Both the position numbers and the translations under genes were made by a program. The notes beneath the pieces were generated by a model. That model did not search any database, was not told the DNA's origin, and saw only the letters and a program-made list of their open reading frames with translations. Shown one piece after another: positions 12,213 through 23,672 of a stretch of DNA of 64,000 nt. How positions within the stretch are numbered: position 1 is the first letter of the stretch; each line of letters begins with the position of its first letter. Origin of the DNA: Hortaea werneckii (Eukaryota > Ascomycota > Dothideomycetes > Mycosphaerellales > Teratosphaeriaceae); the NCBI GenBank assembly GCA_037044905.1, contig JBAOKB010000077.1, positions 682,001-746,000 on the forward strand, given 5' to 3'.

Positions 12213-12670
12213 ATGTCCAGCCAACCACTCCTCCAAACCGCTCCGGGTACGTCTTGCCCCATAGACCACAACAGCCACCCACAAGACCCCACAGCTAACA
12301 CATCTACCCGATCCCAGGCAAACGCATCGCCCTCCCCACCCGCGTCGAGCCCAAAGTCTTCTTCGCCAACGAACGCACCTTCCTCTCCTGGCTCAACTTC
12401 ACCGTCATCCTGGGCGGCCTGGCCGTCGGCCTCCTCAACTTCGGCGACCGCGTCGGCCAAATCTCTGCCGGTCTCTTCACCCTCGTCGCCCTCGCCGCCA
12501 TGCTCTACGCCCTCGTGACCTTCCACTGGCGAGCGAAAAGTATCCGGATGCGAGGGCAGGGTGGCTTCGATGATCGCTTTGGTCCGACGGTGCTGGCGAT
12601 TGCGCTGCTGGCTGCTGTGGTGGTGAATTTCGTCCTGAGGGTTACGGGGGCTGGTGGGGACAAGAAATGA
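12213..12670 (+). CDS. VTC1: Vacuolar transporter chaperone complex subunit Vtc1
   Basis: Small membrane subunit of the VTC polyphosphate polymerase complex of the vacuole. Exon 1 is 12213-12246 and encodes MSSQPLLQTAP. The 71 bp intron 12247-12317 (GTACGT...CAG) splices to KRIALPTRVEPKVFFANERT, the highly conserved start of Vtc1. The remainder is a three-helix DUF202 domain (FLSWLNFTVILGGLAVGLL, ISAGLFTLVALAAMLYALV, LAIALLAAVVVNFVL) with a short basic tail. The length of 128 aa is normal. Exon lengths keep frame and there is no frameshift, in contrast to the neighbouring sepH. Confidence 0.95.
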
Positions 12671-13434
12671 GGATTTCTCTGGTTTGTTCTTTGGGGACTA
12701 CTCTTCGCCGGGCGGTATGAAAAGGGAATGGACAGTGTCGCGTTCACGAGTTTCAAAGCATGATTAGGCCTGGGGGTGCTAGTCTTTTTTTTGGGGTGGC
12801 ATTCAAACAAACGAGCGGTAGCGGTGTTCTGGAGCCTTGGAGAATACGGCTTAGATTGGTCTTGTTGATGCTTTAGAAAAGGAGTCGTCATTTGGTTGTG
12901 TACATAATTAGAGAATATTTCATGCGACAATGTGACACAATACGGGACTTGGCATTTGTACATTCATTCTCCAATTTCTCTCTTTTGTATTCCACAAAAA
13001 GAAGAAGAAAAAAAAAAAAAGGAATATAAAGGAAATGGAAAATCTAGAAAGCGACGCTGCACGCAAGGCCTTGTGGAATCTATCAACAGTTCGGGATAGA
13101 TGCTACATCTCACATCAGGGCCCATGAAAGTGACGTTGCAGCGTATGGGGTTTCGAAGGGTTCACATCTCGTCCGCAATCAAATTCTGAGCCGTATGCTA
13201 ACGGCTTAATACGACGCCAGGATGGCAAAGTTGGGCAATCTCCTTGTCGCCTCCAAAAGCAGCTTTCCATGAGCACGAAGGGAGGGTAGATTTTCGCGAA
13301 GGTACCGTGTCGTGGAAGGAGGGACGCGCCCAGGAAGTAATGGTGCAGCATAATCGCGATCACACCGCGATCACTTCCTCGCATCTGTGCACTACGTCGA
13401 TCATTGTATCGCGATTCCTGCCTGCTTCCCCTCT
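12671..13434. other. Intergenic between convergent VTC1 and NAA10
   Basis: Contains the 3' flanks of both genes. An A-rich run lies near 13005-13020. No gene is supported. Confidence 0.4.
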
Positions 13435-14303
13435 TCAAGCCCCATTCGCATTCCTCTCCACCAAATCACCCACACCCAACTGCCTCCCGACCTTAACTTT
13501 CCGCATCGCCTCCTTACTCTGGCCAGCAGCACCAGCCTCATTCTCCTTCCCAGCGCTCCCCACCTCCCCACCCTCATCCTGCCCAACCGTAGCCCCTTCA
13601 TCGTCTGACTCCTCGTCCAGCTCCTCCTCCTGCAGGTAGTTCAGGTCCTTACGCATGCTATACGCGTCCTCGCCGTCTGCATAGTACCCCGCTTCCGTCC
13701 CGTTGTTCATGAATCCCAGCGTGTCCTCGTACAGTGATCGCGCGGCGACGTTCGATACACGCACGTGTAAGGAGACGTATTGGGCGCCGTAGGTCTCGAA
13801 CATTGCTCGTTCTGTTGTTTGCCTCTGTGGTCAGCTCGAAGGTATTCTCCTCTTCCCCCATGTCATAAATGCGTGTGAGGGGGAAGGGATCGGGACAGAA
13901 AAAGACATACGGCTCTGACGCATAAGCTTCTCCGCAAGCCCCAGTCGTCTATGCGTCCGCATCACACTCAGCGACGTGATGTGTCCGTGTTGTATCCCGT
14001 CCTGCGGGTCCTCCTCCATCTTTGCTAGCACGTATCCGACCACTTTAGGCGCATCGTAGGGTGTTTTCTTCGGCCGCGAAATCTAATTCGCACGATGTGT
14101 TAGCGTGGTGACTACTGAGAAGGCCTTTCGTGTAGGTATATATTCGTTTCACCATAACGTACGTCGACGGCTACATAGCTTAATTGCGGCCAGCTGAGGG
14201 CATGGTACATGTAGTATTTGCAGAAGTAGTTCTCGGGGAGGTTCGTAATGTTCGTTTGCTGGACTTGGGGGATGTCTGAGGGGCGAAGTAGGCGGATATC
14301 CAT
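13435..14303 (-). CDS. NAA10: N-terminal acetyltransferase A catalytic subunit (Ard1/Naa10)
   Basis: GNAT-fold catalytic subunit of NatA, which acetylates nascent protein N-termini at the ribosome. Exon 1 (14303-14163) starts MDIRLLRPSDIPQVQQTN and contains NLPENYFCKYYMYHALSWPQ, a hallmark of Naa10. Exon 2 (14082-13911) has GYVLAKMEEDP and HITSLSVMRTHRRLGLAEKL, which includes the acetyl-CoA binding R-x-x-R/G-L-A motif. Exon 3 (13811-13435) has YVSLHVRVSNVAARSLYEDT and YYADGEDAYSMRKDL, then an acidic low-complexity tail. Introns are 14083-14162 and 13812-13910. The length of 229 aa and all phases are consistent. The gene is intact. Confidence 0.95.
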
Positions 14304-15701
14304 GGTGGAGGGTTGTGCTGGGTGTAAGTGGCGTTGCGCCTGTGTGTTACGTGCTGTAGAGGATGTACCCAATAATCTGGACCTGTGCTCCGGGTGCAAC
14401 TTCGCTGAGATTCATGGATGTCGTCGGACAGAGCGGGGCATAACTCCGGGTCGCCTCAGGCAAGTCAAGTCTCGGCTTTGAACGGCTACAGTACCAAGCT
14501 ACATAGTACATACCTAACTGTATATATGGATAAGAGCACCGAGCATCATCAAAAGGTCAAAGGCTTCGACTGAAGCTACACTTGCCCTGCTGGACGATAG
14601 CACATTCTCATCATGAGCTTTCCTGTCATTGTCACTGCGCCAGTCAGCGCGCAGATGGGCTGCATCTGCATCCAAATAACACAATTGCCTCTGACCAGGT
14701 GATTTCCAGCTCATTAATGACTTTCTCAAAGAAGCATACAAGTTCTTAGAAGAGGGCGATCTGCCATCACTAACTGTTTTGCTACGCGAGACTGGTCATT
14801 TTATCAACCCTCGCAAGGAAAAGACTTGCCGTACGACGAGTTACCTGGGACGCGGGAATTTAATTCACCGTTCCTAGATATAAGTCCTTTGAAGTAGCAA
14901 GTCTACTACGCGAAGAGGCGGCATTTTCCCCTTTAAAGCAAGGGTTGGCCGATGGCGACAAGGTTGTTTCGACAGAGTACTGTGCAATACTTGACAACCA
15001 GACTTCAAGCGACGGGGAAACAGCGCTCTTAGTACGCACTAGGCGGGTGCCAGGCGAGAATCTTCTTCCAGCAAACTAGATCATTCACCGATAGTTCAAT
15101 GTAGGATGAAATGGGAGGATGTAGAGCAGAGCCTCTCAGCCTGGTCCATTGGCGCTGGAAGCATGGAGGAGACGGGTAGAACAACAATTGCTAAAACTAA
15201 CGCCACAAGCTGCAATGCTGTCTTGCGTCACATCCAAGGGATAAATTACCGGAGGTATGGTACAATGTATAACTTTGCTCGATCAATTTGAAATCGGATG
15301 CACAATGTCCTAGCTCATGCACCGCATTGGACTTGAGGGGTTATCAAGCCTTTCCCCACGAAACTACCTTCGTCCCCTCATTGCTTAGAACCATTGGTGG
15401 AGCTTGTGTACTTTAACCGGCGCAGACGACATCCTTCGGCAGTACAATGATGAAGCTCCAATCCATCAAGTCCGCACATAGGAAAAGACAGCATGACGGC
15501 AAAGACGGCACGTCGTCACCGCTGCCTACAGTGATGCTTAAATTTTAGCCTGATTGATCAATCCGGATAAAGTGTTCCAAAGCGATGACGACTTTCTATG
15601 TCGATGGTGCATTGGTATACTCACAAAAGGTCAAGTATGCGCCGCATTGGGACAGTCGAGCCCATTGCGCATAGCTGCATACTGATCCAGCAAGTCTCGA
15701 C
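14304..15701. other. Intergenic with a possible coding remnant at 14702-15080
   Basis: Mostly featureless. On the plus strand, sequence from about 14712 reads LINDFLKEAYKFLEEGDLPS and a later open segment (about 14890-15079) reads FEVASLLREEAAFSPL. These look protein-like but are separated by stops and lack a supported start. I do not recognise the family. The last few hundred bases should hold the GH30 promoter. Confidence 0.3.
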
Positions 15702-17285
15702 ATGAAGTACCTTCTGGCTCTCTCGGCAGCGACCGGCGCCTTGTCCCAGGACTGGGTCATTCCATCTGATGGCATTGATACAGAGGTTGCATTGACCGTC
15801 AATGGCTATGACAGGCACCAGACCATGATCGGCGGAGGCTGCTCCGGAGCTTTTGGAGTTGCATGTGACCAGTTTGGCGCATCGGGTCTTTCGCCAGAGA
15901 ACCAACAGAAAGTCACCAATATCTGTTCGACGAGAACCTTGGTGGTCTTTCCATCTTGCGCAACATCATCACTTCAACTCAGTCTGGTTCCATCCTACGG
16001 GACTGTCCTGCAACACCCTTCTTCCCCGGTCAACTACACCTGGGATGGCAGCGATGTCTGCCAAGTCAACCTGACGAAGACGGCCCTCAAGTACAACCCG
16101 GACTTGTTCATTTATGCTGATGCATGGTCCGCACCGGGCTGCTTCAAGACGAACAAGAACGAGTCCAACGGCGGCTTCATCTGTGGTGTGCGAGGAACAA
16201 ACTGCACCTACGACTGGCGTCAGGCCTATGCGGACTACCTCGTGCAGTATGCACGCTTTACAAGGAAAAGGAAAACGTCACGATCAGCCTGTTGGGTGCA
16301 TACAACGAACCGGACTTCAACCCTGGCTACTACTCCAGCATGCAATCCGATGGCTACCAAGCCAAGGACTTCCTAGAGGTCCTCTACCCAACGGTCAAGG
16401 AGGCCTACCCGGAGCTTAACGTCTCATGCTGCGACGCTACGGGTGCTCGACAGGAGCGAAACCTGCTCTACGAGCTGCAGAAAGCTGGTGGTGGTAATCT
16501 GTTTGACATTGCCACTTGGCACAACTGTAAGTTGCACTGATAGTGGAAGGATTTTAAGTGGAACTGTGTTAACCATTTGTGTAGACCAGAGTGAGGCCAA
16601 GGAGCCTTTCAAAGACCGCACCGGTGGCAAGCCGAACATGGAGACAGAGTGGTCTCAAGGTAGCCAGGAATTCAACCCGTACTGGGATGTCACTGGGCAA
16701 GAAGCCGAAGGCTTCCAATGGGCACTGTACATGCATCAGGGCTTTACCGCTGGAGACGCATCTGGCTGGAGCTACTGGTGAGTTTGTTCAGACTAACTTG
16801 CACAGCAATAATTCTGACTGCATTCACAGGTGGTGTTCGAACAACAACACCAACGATGACGTCCTCATCCGCCTTGCTGGTGACGACTACTACATCGCCG
16901 CTCGTCTCTGGGCGTTCTCCTCCTACTACCGCTTTGCGAGACCTGGAGCTACCCGTGTAGATGCCAGCAGCAACGCTGAAGTATGTCGCACTCCTCCCCA
17001 GATTTTCCCTAACAGACATCAACTAACATCATTTCCTCCTTGCAGGACGTCTACGTCAGCAGTTGGATCAACACCAACGGCACCGTCTCCATGCCCGTCA
17101 TCAACGCCGCTCATCTCACCTACGACCTCAACGTTAATCTGCTGGGCCTCAATGTTACTAAGGCTACCGCTTACCTGACTGATAACACTCACAACGTCAC
17201 AGCCATGGAGTCTTTCCCTATCAATGGCACAAGGTTTCAAGCTACTGTCGAGCCGAGAGCGATGAAGGTCTTCTTTATGGAGTAA
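15702..17285 (+). CDS. Secreted glycoside hydrolase family 30 enzyme, three frameshifts
   Basis: Signal peptide MKYLLALSAATGALS followed by the GH30 start (HQTMIGGGCSGAFGVACDQF). The acid/base glutamate is in GAYNEPDFNPGYYSSM and the nucleophile in NMETEWSQGSQEF. Further conserved stretches are YADAWSAPGCFKT, RGTNCTYDWRQAYADYLVQY, SCCDATGARQERNLLYELQ and LWAFSSYYRFARPGATR. Exons end at 16526, 16777, 16980 and 17285; introns are 16527-16584, 16778-16829 and 16981-17045. Breaks near 15924 (-1), 16021 (+1) and 16259 (-1, TTT run) must be corrected to read about 469 aa. The GH30 subfamily cannot be fixed by eye. A GH11 xylanase gene converging from the other side suggests, but does not prove, a xylan-related substrate. 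Confidence 0.85.
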
Positions 17286-17886
17286 TGAAGACACGACCAT
17301 TGCCAACTAGATGATGATAATGTCACGTGCCATAGATAATCACAAAGTCAATGCAGATTGGCTTCTGGCACTATATAAGGCTACAATAATACATCCCGCC
17401 CGTCATAGCGGGCTCGCCTACTCTTATGCCAGCTACAAGACTTCATTGCTATTTGATGCTGCATCGTTTCCGCATTCAGTGCAGCGGAAACGGACGTGGA
17501 ATTCACAATGCGGTTATGTCCCTTTTTCTCATTCATGGAATGATTTCGGAATGGCTGTCCGACGAGGATCTCTTCCGAGGCATGCCTTCAAATTCACTCA
17601 CTTCACAAAGAGAAAGACTTGAAGATCTTTTAAAGGAGTGGACGCCGCAATAAAATGCCGTCAATAAAGTGTACAGTGTAGAAGTGTGACATGTTCGAAT
17701 CATCCGGTACCGCGCATGGCACAGCGATGACCATATGATCAAACAGATAGCACCATTGATTTTCAATGCTACACGACCGTGTAAAGCGATCCTACACACC
17801 AGAACTAGAATACTTGCTCCAGGCACACTTCACCATTCCTCCTTCAGCCATGGCCGTGATTCTTCGGTGACTTTTGAGGGCCTGAT
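17286..17886. other. Intergenic between convergent GH30 and GH11 genes
   Basis: About 600 bp of 3' flanks. ORFs here have no family resemblance and nothing else is recognised. Confidence 0.4.
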
Positions 17887-19159
17887 CTATGCCACGAAGT
17901 ACTTGACAGAGCACTAGGAACAAGTCAGTAAGCGATCCTCGGACGATGAAGCGAGCCAAAGGGCCCAGAAAGAATGAGAAGAAGGAAAAAAAAAAAAAAA
18001 AAACTCACCCCTTCCTTCGCATCGGCGGACGTTTCCGAGTTGAAGCTGTTGGAAGAAGCAGAAGGCGACCACGAAGAGCCCTGGTTGCCCCACCAGGAAC
18101 CGCCGTTCCAGCCACCGTTCGAGCCGCCGGTCGAGCTACCAGTCGAGGCAGCAGCCGGAGCGCTGGAAGCCGGGTATCCAGTTCCCTGAGAAGCAACGCC
18201 GCTGGAAGTCGGCGTGCCGCTGCTGCTAGCAGCTGGCGCAGCGCTCCCGGAGCTGGCGTTGCTGCTGTCGCTGGACGAGGAGCTGCTGCCGCTGGACGAA
18301 GAGCCGCCGCCGCTGCCGACGGTGACGGACGAAGAGCCGGAGCTCTGGTAGCCTTCCGTGGCGATGATCTGGTAGTCGGCGGTACCCAGGGTCATGCCCA
18401 GGCTGCTCCAGGCATCAAACTTGAAGAAATGTCAGCTTCGTCTTGTCAATCTACATGCGGATTTCTGCGGTTTGCTTACATGGTTCTGCACAGTGATGGT
18501 GCCCGAAGTGCGGTGGTCCTGGCGGACAGACCAGTACTGGGTGAAGGTGGCGGTACCCTGGATGGAAGGCGCGTTCGTACGAGTAGTGGTGTAAATGTCG
18601 TAGGTCGATCCATCGGACTCAACGGTGCCCTGCTGGGTAGCGGCACTGCCAGGGTTGTAGGACTGAAGCATCAAAGTTAATTCACCATTATATCATTCGA
18701 CGTTGGCATGGCTTCAACTTACCCGTAGCTCTCAACAACGTAGTACTCGACCAATGGGTCCTGTGGTAAGGCGTTAGCTGCGTTCAAATCATTAGGGCAA
18801 GGCCAACGATAAAGTGCACATACGGTGAACCAGCCGTAAAGCGACAGGTATCCGTTACCCTGCGGGTTGAAGTCCGCAGTATAGCTGATGGGGTCGGTCT
18901 TGCCAGGGCTGTAGCCCTTGCCGGCAACGAAGTTACCAGAGTTGCCGGACCACTCGACGGAGTACTCGCCACCAGCACCGTTGGTCATCTGGGCATTGCC
19001 CTCAGTGTCCGTCCAGAAGGACCAGTAGAAGCCATCAGTGGTACCAGTCTGGCTGGACGTGATGACGTTCTGGCGCTTTTCCATGGGAGAAGCATTGTCG
19101 GCCAACACACCAGCAGTGGCCAGACTGCCAAGGAGGCCGAGCTTGCTGAGGGAAAGCAT
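17887..19159 (-). CDS. Secreted GH11 endo-1,4-beta-xylanase with Ser/Gly-rich tail
   Basis: Signal peptide MLSLSKLGLLGSLATAGVLA, a short propeptide ending in KR, then the GH11 beta-jelly roll: GEYSVEWSGNSGNFVAGKG, GYLSLYGWFTDPLVEYYVVE (nucleophile Glu), QYWSVRQDHRTSGTI and YQIIATEGYQSSG (acid/base Glu). Introns are 18761-18823, 18663-18722, 18420-18479 and 17914-18008 (the last contains a T run). At the second junction one G is missing in TAC GG|TCC. Its correction makes all exon lengths fit a 331 aa protein. After the catalytic domain comes a Ser/Gly linker and a Trp/Gly/Asn segment (GGWNGGSWWGNQGSSW), but no cellulose-binding module. The last exon, ending CSVKYFVA, is tentative; without splicing the frame would run into a Phe stretch. 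Confidence 0.85.
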
Positions 19160-21070
19160 CTTTGACTGAGAGTGTTTTCGATATGAAGTTTTCTGCGCAA
19201 GGAGAGAAGGTATTGGCGTTAATGAATGGTAGGGTCGCTATCAAAGCTGACCACTGAAGAGAATGAATGAGAATACGGTGCAGCAAGGAATCAACCAAAA
19301 GCCTGGAGGCTATTAGTTGTTTTATACTTGGCCGTGTGGCAACGCAATGGGTCAATTGCATTTTCGCAGCTTTCTACTTGAGACATTGAAGGCATTGCCG
19401 GCAACAGCAAAGGCGGTGCTGCTTGAAGCGGCCACTGTGAGCGCCGCGAATCCTCGTGATGAAATCGAAACAGGGGAGGATTGGGCCTGATCTGCAATAA
19501 GCGAGAATTTGAGACGATCCGGTAGTACCACACTTAATAAGAATGGGAGTCCCTCCCCAGGCTCACGGCAGACTGCACAGGTCTGGACAGGGCGAATGCC
19601 TCCAAATCGTCAGCGCAATACCGGTTAAGAAATCGCTTGGCAATGCAATCGGCGCGAATGTCGTATTTGCCTAAATGTTCTGCTGCGATGGTGAAACTAC
19701 AATGCCTTGATTTCGCGCAAAGCTGAGATGCGCCACAACGAGATATCAACCGCTTGAGACCGTTGTGAAGAAGACGAGATACCAAGTCGACCAAGCCTCG
19801 TCAACAGTCTGCTACTCGGGCTTTTTGGGTACGCTGGCTCCTGGGCTTTTGAATAAAACACAGGATTGTATTGTGCGATCCGCTACAGGGGGCCGGAAAT
19901 CATTGGAATTAATACCTAGGAGGTACTGTAGCGCTCCGGGAGTCCCCCGCCCGAGACCCGAGCATCGGAAACCAGTCCTCCCACCGGAAGAGGCTTGCAG
20001 GCTGAGAGGCTGCAGGGCAGGGCACCTCAGACACCACATAGATTGGCCTGCAGTATCTCCTACTGGATAATATAATTCATGATTCGGATTGACAAAGACA
20101 ACGAAGACTGCAAGCAGCTGGGACAGGCAGCGATCTCAACAAGGTTTTAACAAGTTCACTGTCGCAGATCGCAGCCACGTCCTCGAATTCGGGCTTGTCT
20201 TTCCCAAGAGCTCGAGACCTGCATGACCGCAGCCAAAGATGGCTCGTTCAGTGACAGAGCATTACCACAGCAACATATTCTCAATCAACAGGATAGACTG
20301 GCTCAGCAGTTCGATATGATTTCATCTCTTGTGTGATACCAGAATGGTTGCACCCATACAACACTGGCTTAACCCGTTCTTGCGGTAGAGCAGAGCATAT
20401 GGTATTGCCGACACTACAGCAAACCACACTTTCGCGTGACCATAAAAGTTTCACCAAAGATCCTCCCGACTCACGGCGAAGCGCTCACACCATTATTTCA
20501 CCTTGTCACGAAGAGATGTATGCCAGAAGCGAACCCGCCTACCCACACCAGCCCGTAGGCCGTATAGAAAGCAGTCGGGATTATTGAAAGGCTTAGTCGT
20601 CCATTTAGGCCACTCGGGAATGTGTTTCGATCGATGGTGCAGTCAATCGTACAAGGGTATATGGAGGCCTTTGGTATCATGAGGAGGGAAGAAGAGGCTG
20701 AGATGGAGACGGAATTTGTAGCAAATTGCTAGCTGCGGGCGTTGCCGCGGTCTGAGTCAGCATTGAAGGAGCACCAACTCGCAGCAAGCGGCTGAGAGGT
20801 GTCGTACTTGATTTAGGCAATACTTTGTGGAATTTCGAGACTTTTCGGTATTCGAAAGACATTGAAGCAGACATAGAGATAGGCTTATACAGATGTTACA
20901 GCCTTCGCTGGAACGATCGTGTTCCTTGCCCATGAGCATCTCATCTTGAAACGCCGATCTGCCCGAACGCTGGCGCTAGTGACGAGAGGCCAGAGTTCAA
21001 TGCTGGGACAAGTACGCAGCTAGGAGGCAAGATATATCGTTGCAAACGAAGGGTGAAAGATCGAGAAACC
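19160..21070. other. Long intergenic region between GH11 and RUD3
   Basis: About 1.9 kb with only short overlapping ORFs (the largest about 100 codons) and no recognisable protein. The part next to 19160 should hold the GH11 promoter, and that next to 21071 the RUD3 promoter. No transposon ends or tRNA were found. Confidence 0.4.
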
Positions 21071-23077
21071 ATGTCGGCCACGAACGCCTCTGATCCCGTC
21101 AGCAAATCTGGTGAGTACCATACACTTTTCTCCCATCCTTCCTTATCTCCTACTTCAAGCTGCAACGTTTCCGGAGTCCATTAGCTGACGCGGCGGGTTT
21201 ACAGCAGCAAAAAAGAAAAAGAAGAGCAAGAAGAAGGGTGCCGGCAAGGCACAGGACGCACCAGCAGATTCAAGGGTAAACGGTACCGGCGACGGCGACC
21301 AAGATGACGAGGATGACGAGGATGAAACACAAGATGCATCAAGAGTTCGTAGGCACCGCACTGGATTGCTCTATCAAGATCGAGATACTTATGTGTCTGA
21401 CAGAAGGGTTCCATACCTAACACTACGCAAGACGACGACAAGCCACACATACCATCGGCGCCTACAGCCCAGGATCCGCAGGTAGAACGCGAAGACATGC
21501 CCGCAGAGAATGGCGCTCAGCAACCTTCTCCGCAGAAAGACAACGAGACATCGACGGATCATACCCCGAATCAGAACGCCCCGACTGCTGAATCGTCATC
21601 TGAAGCACCTTCAGACACCACTTCGCGCTTAGACGCCATGCAACAAGAGCGCAATACTCTCCGCGACGAGGTCACCAAGCTTCGACAGAGTCTAGAGGAC
21701 CTACAGCGACAGCATACAGAAGAAGTATCAGGCGTAAAAGAGGAGCTAGAACAGACCCAGCAGAGTCGAGAGCATGCCGAGACTCAGTACCGGAACCTGC
21801 TCGGCAAGGTAAACACGATTAGATCTCAGCTTGGCGAACGACTCAAGGCAGACGCTGAGGAACTGGAACAAGCACGTGGAAAGATCGATGAGCTGGAGTC
21901 AGAGAAGACAAGTGCGCGAGAAGAGAATGAGCGGTTGCAGGAGCAAATCTCTAGCATGAATAGCCGGGTGGACGAGCAAGCGAGCGAGATTGAGAACTTG
22001 CGAAGCCGGACCAATTTGTCCACGACCAATTGGGCCAAGGAAAGAGACGACATGGTTTCCAAGGAGGCATACCTGCGAGAAGAGTACGAAGTCGCGCGCC
22101 AAGCCATGCAGGATTGGGAGATCCTGGCAACCGAGGAACGATCACGGCGGGAGACCCTCGAGGAGCGTGTATCGGATCTGGAAGAACAGCTTGGCGGATC
22201 TAGAGAGGCTTTTGAGCGGGTAAAGAACGAGGCAGAAACGCAAGGCGGCACCGTTGACGGACTTCAACGGGCACTGCGTGAGCTACAAGAGGAACGGAAA
22301 CGCGAGCTTCGAGAGCTAGTCGAGCGCTCAGAGTCCCAACTAGACGAGCTACGAAAACAAACCACGCTCGCAGAGGAGAACGCGACAGCACTCAAACAAC
22401 AACTGGAGAACACAAAGAAGGACCTCGACCGGGCCCTACCCTTCGAGAAAGAAGTAAAAGAGAAGAACCTCCTCATCGGCAAACTCCGCCACGAAGCCGT
22501 GATCCTAAACGACCACCTCACCAAAGCCCTGCGCTTCCTCAAGCGCGCCAAGCCCGAGGACACGGTCGACCGCCGCCTCGTGACCAACCACTTCCTGCAC
22601 TTCCTGGCCCTGGACCGCAGCGATCCCAAGAAATTCCAGGTCCTGCAGCTCATCGCCGCCCTGCTGGCCTGGGACGAGTCGCAAAAGGAACAGGCGGGCT
22701 TGCTGCGCGCCGGGTCTGGCTCCGCGCAGTCCCTGAAGCTGCCTATGTCCCCCTTCCGACGCACCCCGTCCACGCCTAGCTTGAGCGCGGATTTCATCCC
22801 GGAAAGCCCCGGCGGCGGCGGCGCGAGTCGCGAGAGCTTGGCGGAGCTGTGGAGTGATTTCTTGGAACGCGAGGCTGAGGCCGGTGGTGGTGGTGGAGCG
22901 AGTGGGCCGGGTAGCAGGCGTCCTAGCCTGGCGAAGAATGTCAGGAGTCCGAGTATGACGAGTGCGGGGGGGATGGTGAGTCCGCGGGCGGAGCGAGGGG
23001 GGTCGCCTGAGGCGAGGAGGACGGAGAAGGAGAAGGAGAAAGAAGGGGGTGGTGGTAATCAGAATCCTGCTAAGTAG
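21071..23077 (+). CDS. RUD3: Golgi matrix coiled-coil protein Rud3-like (GRAB domain golgin)
   Basis: Cis-Golgi golgin that binds Arf1 through a GRAB domain. Exon 1 (21071-21110) encodes MSATNASDPVSKS. Introns are 21111-21204 and 21345-21403; the second uses an unusual GTTCGT donor chosen to keep frame. The lysine stretch AKKKKKSKKK and an acidic stretch precede a long coiled coil of Glu/Lys/Gln/Leu heptads. At residues about 415-475 lies the GRAB signature LLIGKLRHEAVILNDHLTKA, then VTNHFLHFLALDRSDPKKFQ and VLQLIAALLAWDE. A Pro/Ser/Gly tail follows. The length is 617 aa. The gene is intact, and convergent with LST8. Confidence 0.9.
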
Positions 23078-23672
23078 GCTGGGATGGATAGCGGGAATTC
23101 TGCTGCCGTGTGGCAGCCGTATGAAATTTTCACGTTCTGATAGAGATTTGCTCCTAAAGTTTCCCATTGTCGGCGCTCAAGCGTTTGAATTAGCGACGCG
23201 GTTCGTTATAGAATCCGGGACGTCTTCGAACAGATGGTCCGAAGTAGGCAAGTTACGAATGGCACGATCGATCAGAACTCTGATGCAGGCTTCGCTATGT
23301 CTCTGCGCATTTTGCAGCCCTCCACCCTCTGACCTCCAACATGCTGCCAAGCTTTTGGCTTCCCATGGCGCGCGGGGAAACAATGTTTCAAAGGCTAACG
23401 TGTCCCAAAAAAATCATCACAGTCGCAGGGCAAGCCTCGATTCAAATGCATTCTGTGCGCCCATTTTGGGCGCCAGTATATATAAGACCTTTGAAGTCCT
23501 ATTGAGCTGTAGGATCAATGCTCCCTAGCGCCACGCTCATTTCCTTCACCGAGACACCTTCCGCCCACGGTCCCTCGAGCATATTCCCCCATGCTTCTAA
23601 CACCAGAACGCCGGCGAACGAGAATTTGGTAACATGCGCCGTCTGCGAACGCGACTTCTACACGTCGCCTCT
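23078..23672. other. Intergenic between convergent RUD3 and LST8
   Basis: 595 bp with no gene. A TATA-like TATATAAG lies near 23478, but no transcript start can be tied to it. Confidence 0.4.

Noticed and set aside
17690..17730. Possible tRNA B-box GTTCGAATCATCC
   Set aside because: No A-box or cloverleaf is found upstream.
17914..18008. Poly-Phe tail of the GH11 protein
   Set aside because: It is explained as an intron with a GTGAGT donor and a T run; a phenylalanine tract at the end of a secreted enzyme is implausible.
22505..23167. Large antisense ORFs over RUD3 and other genes
   Set aside because: They are shadows of strongly coding, GC-biased exons on the other strand and have no family features.
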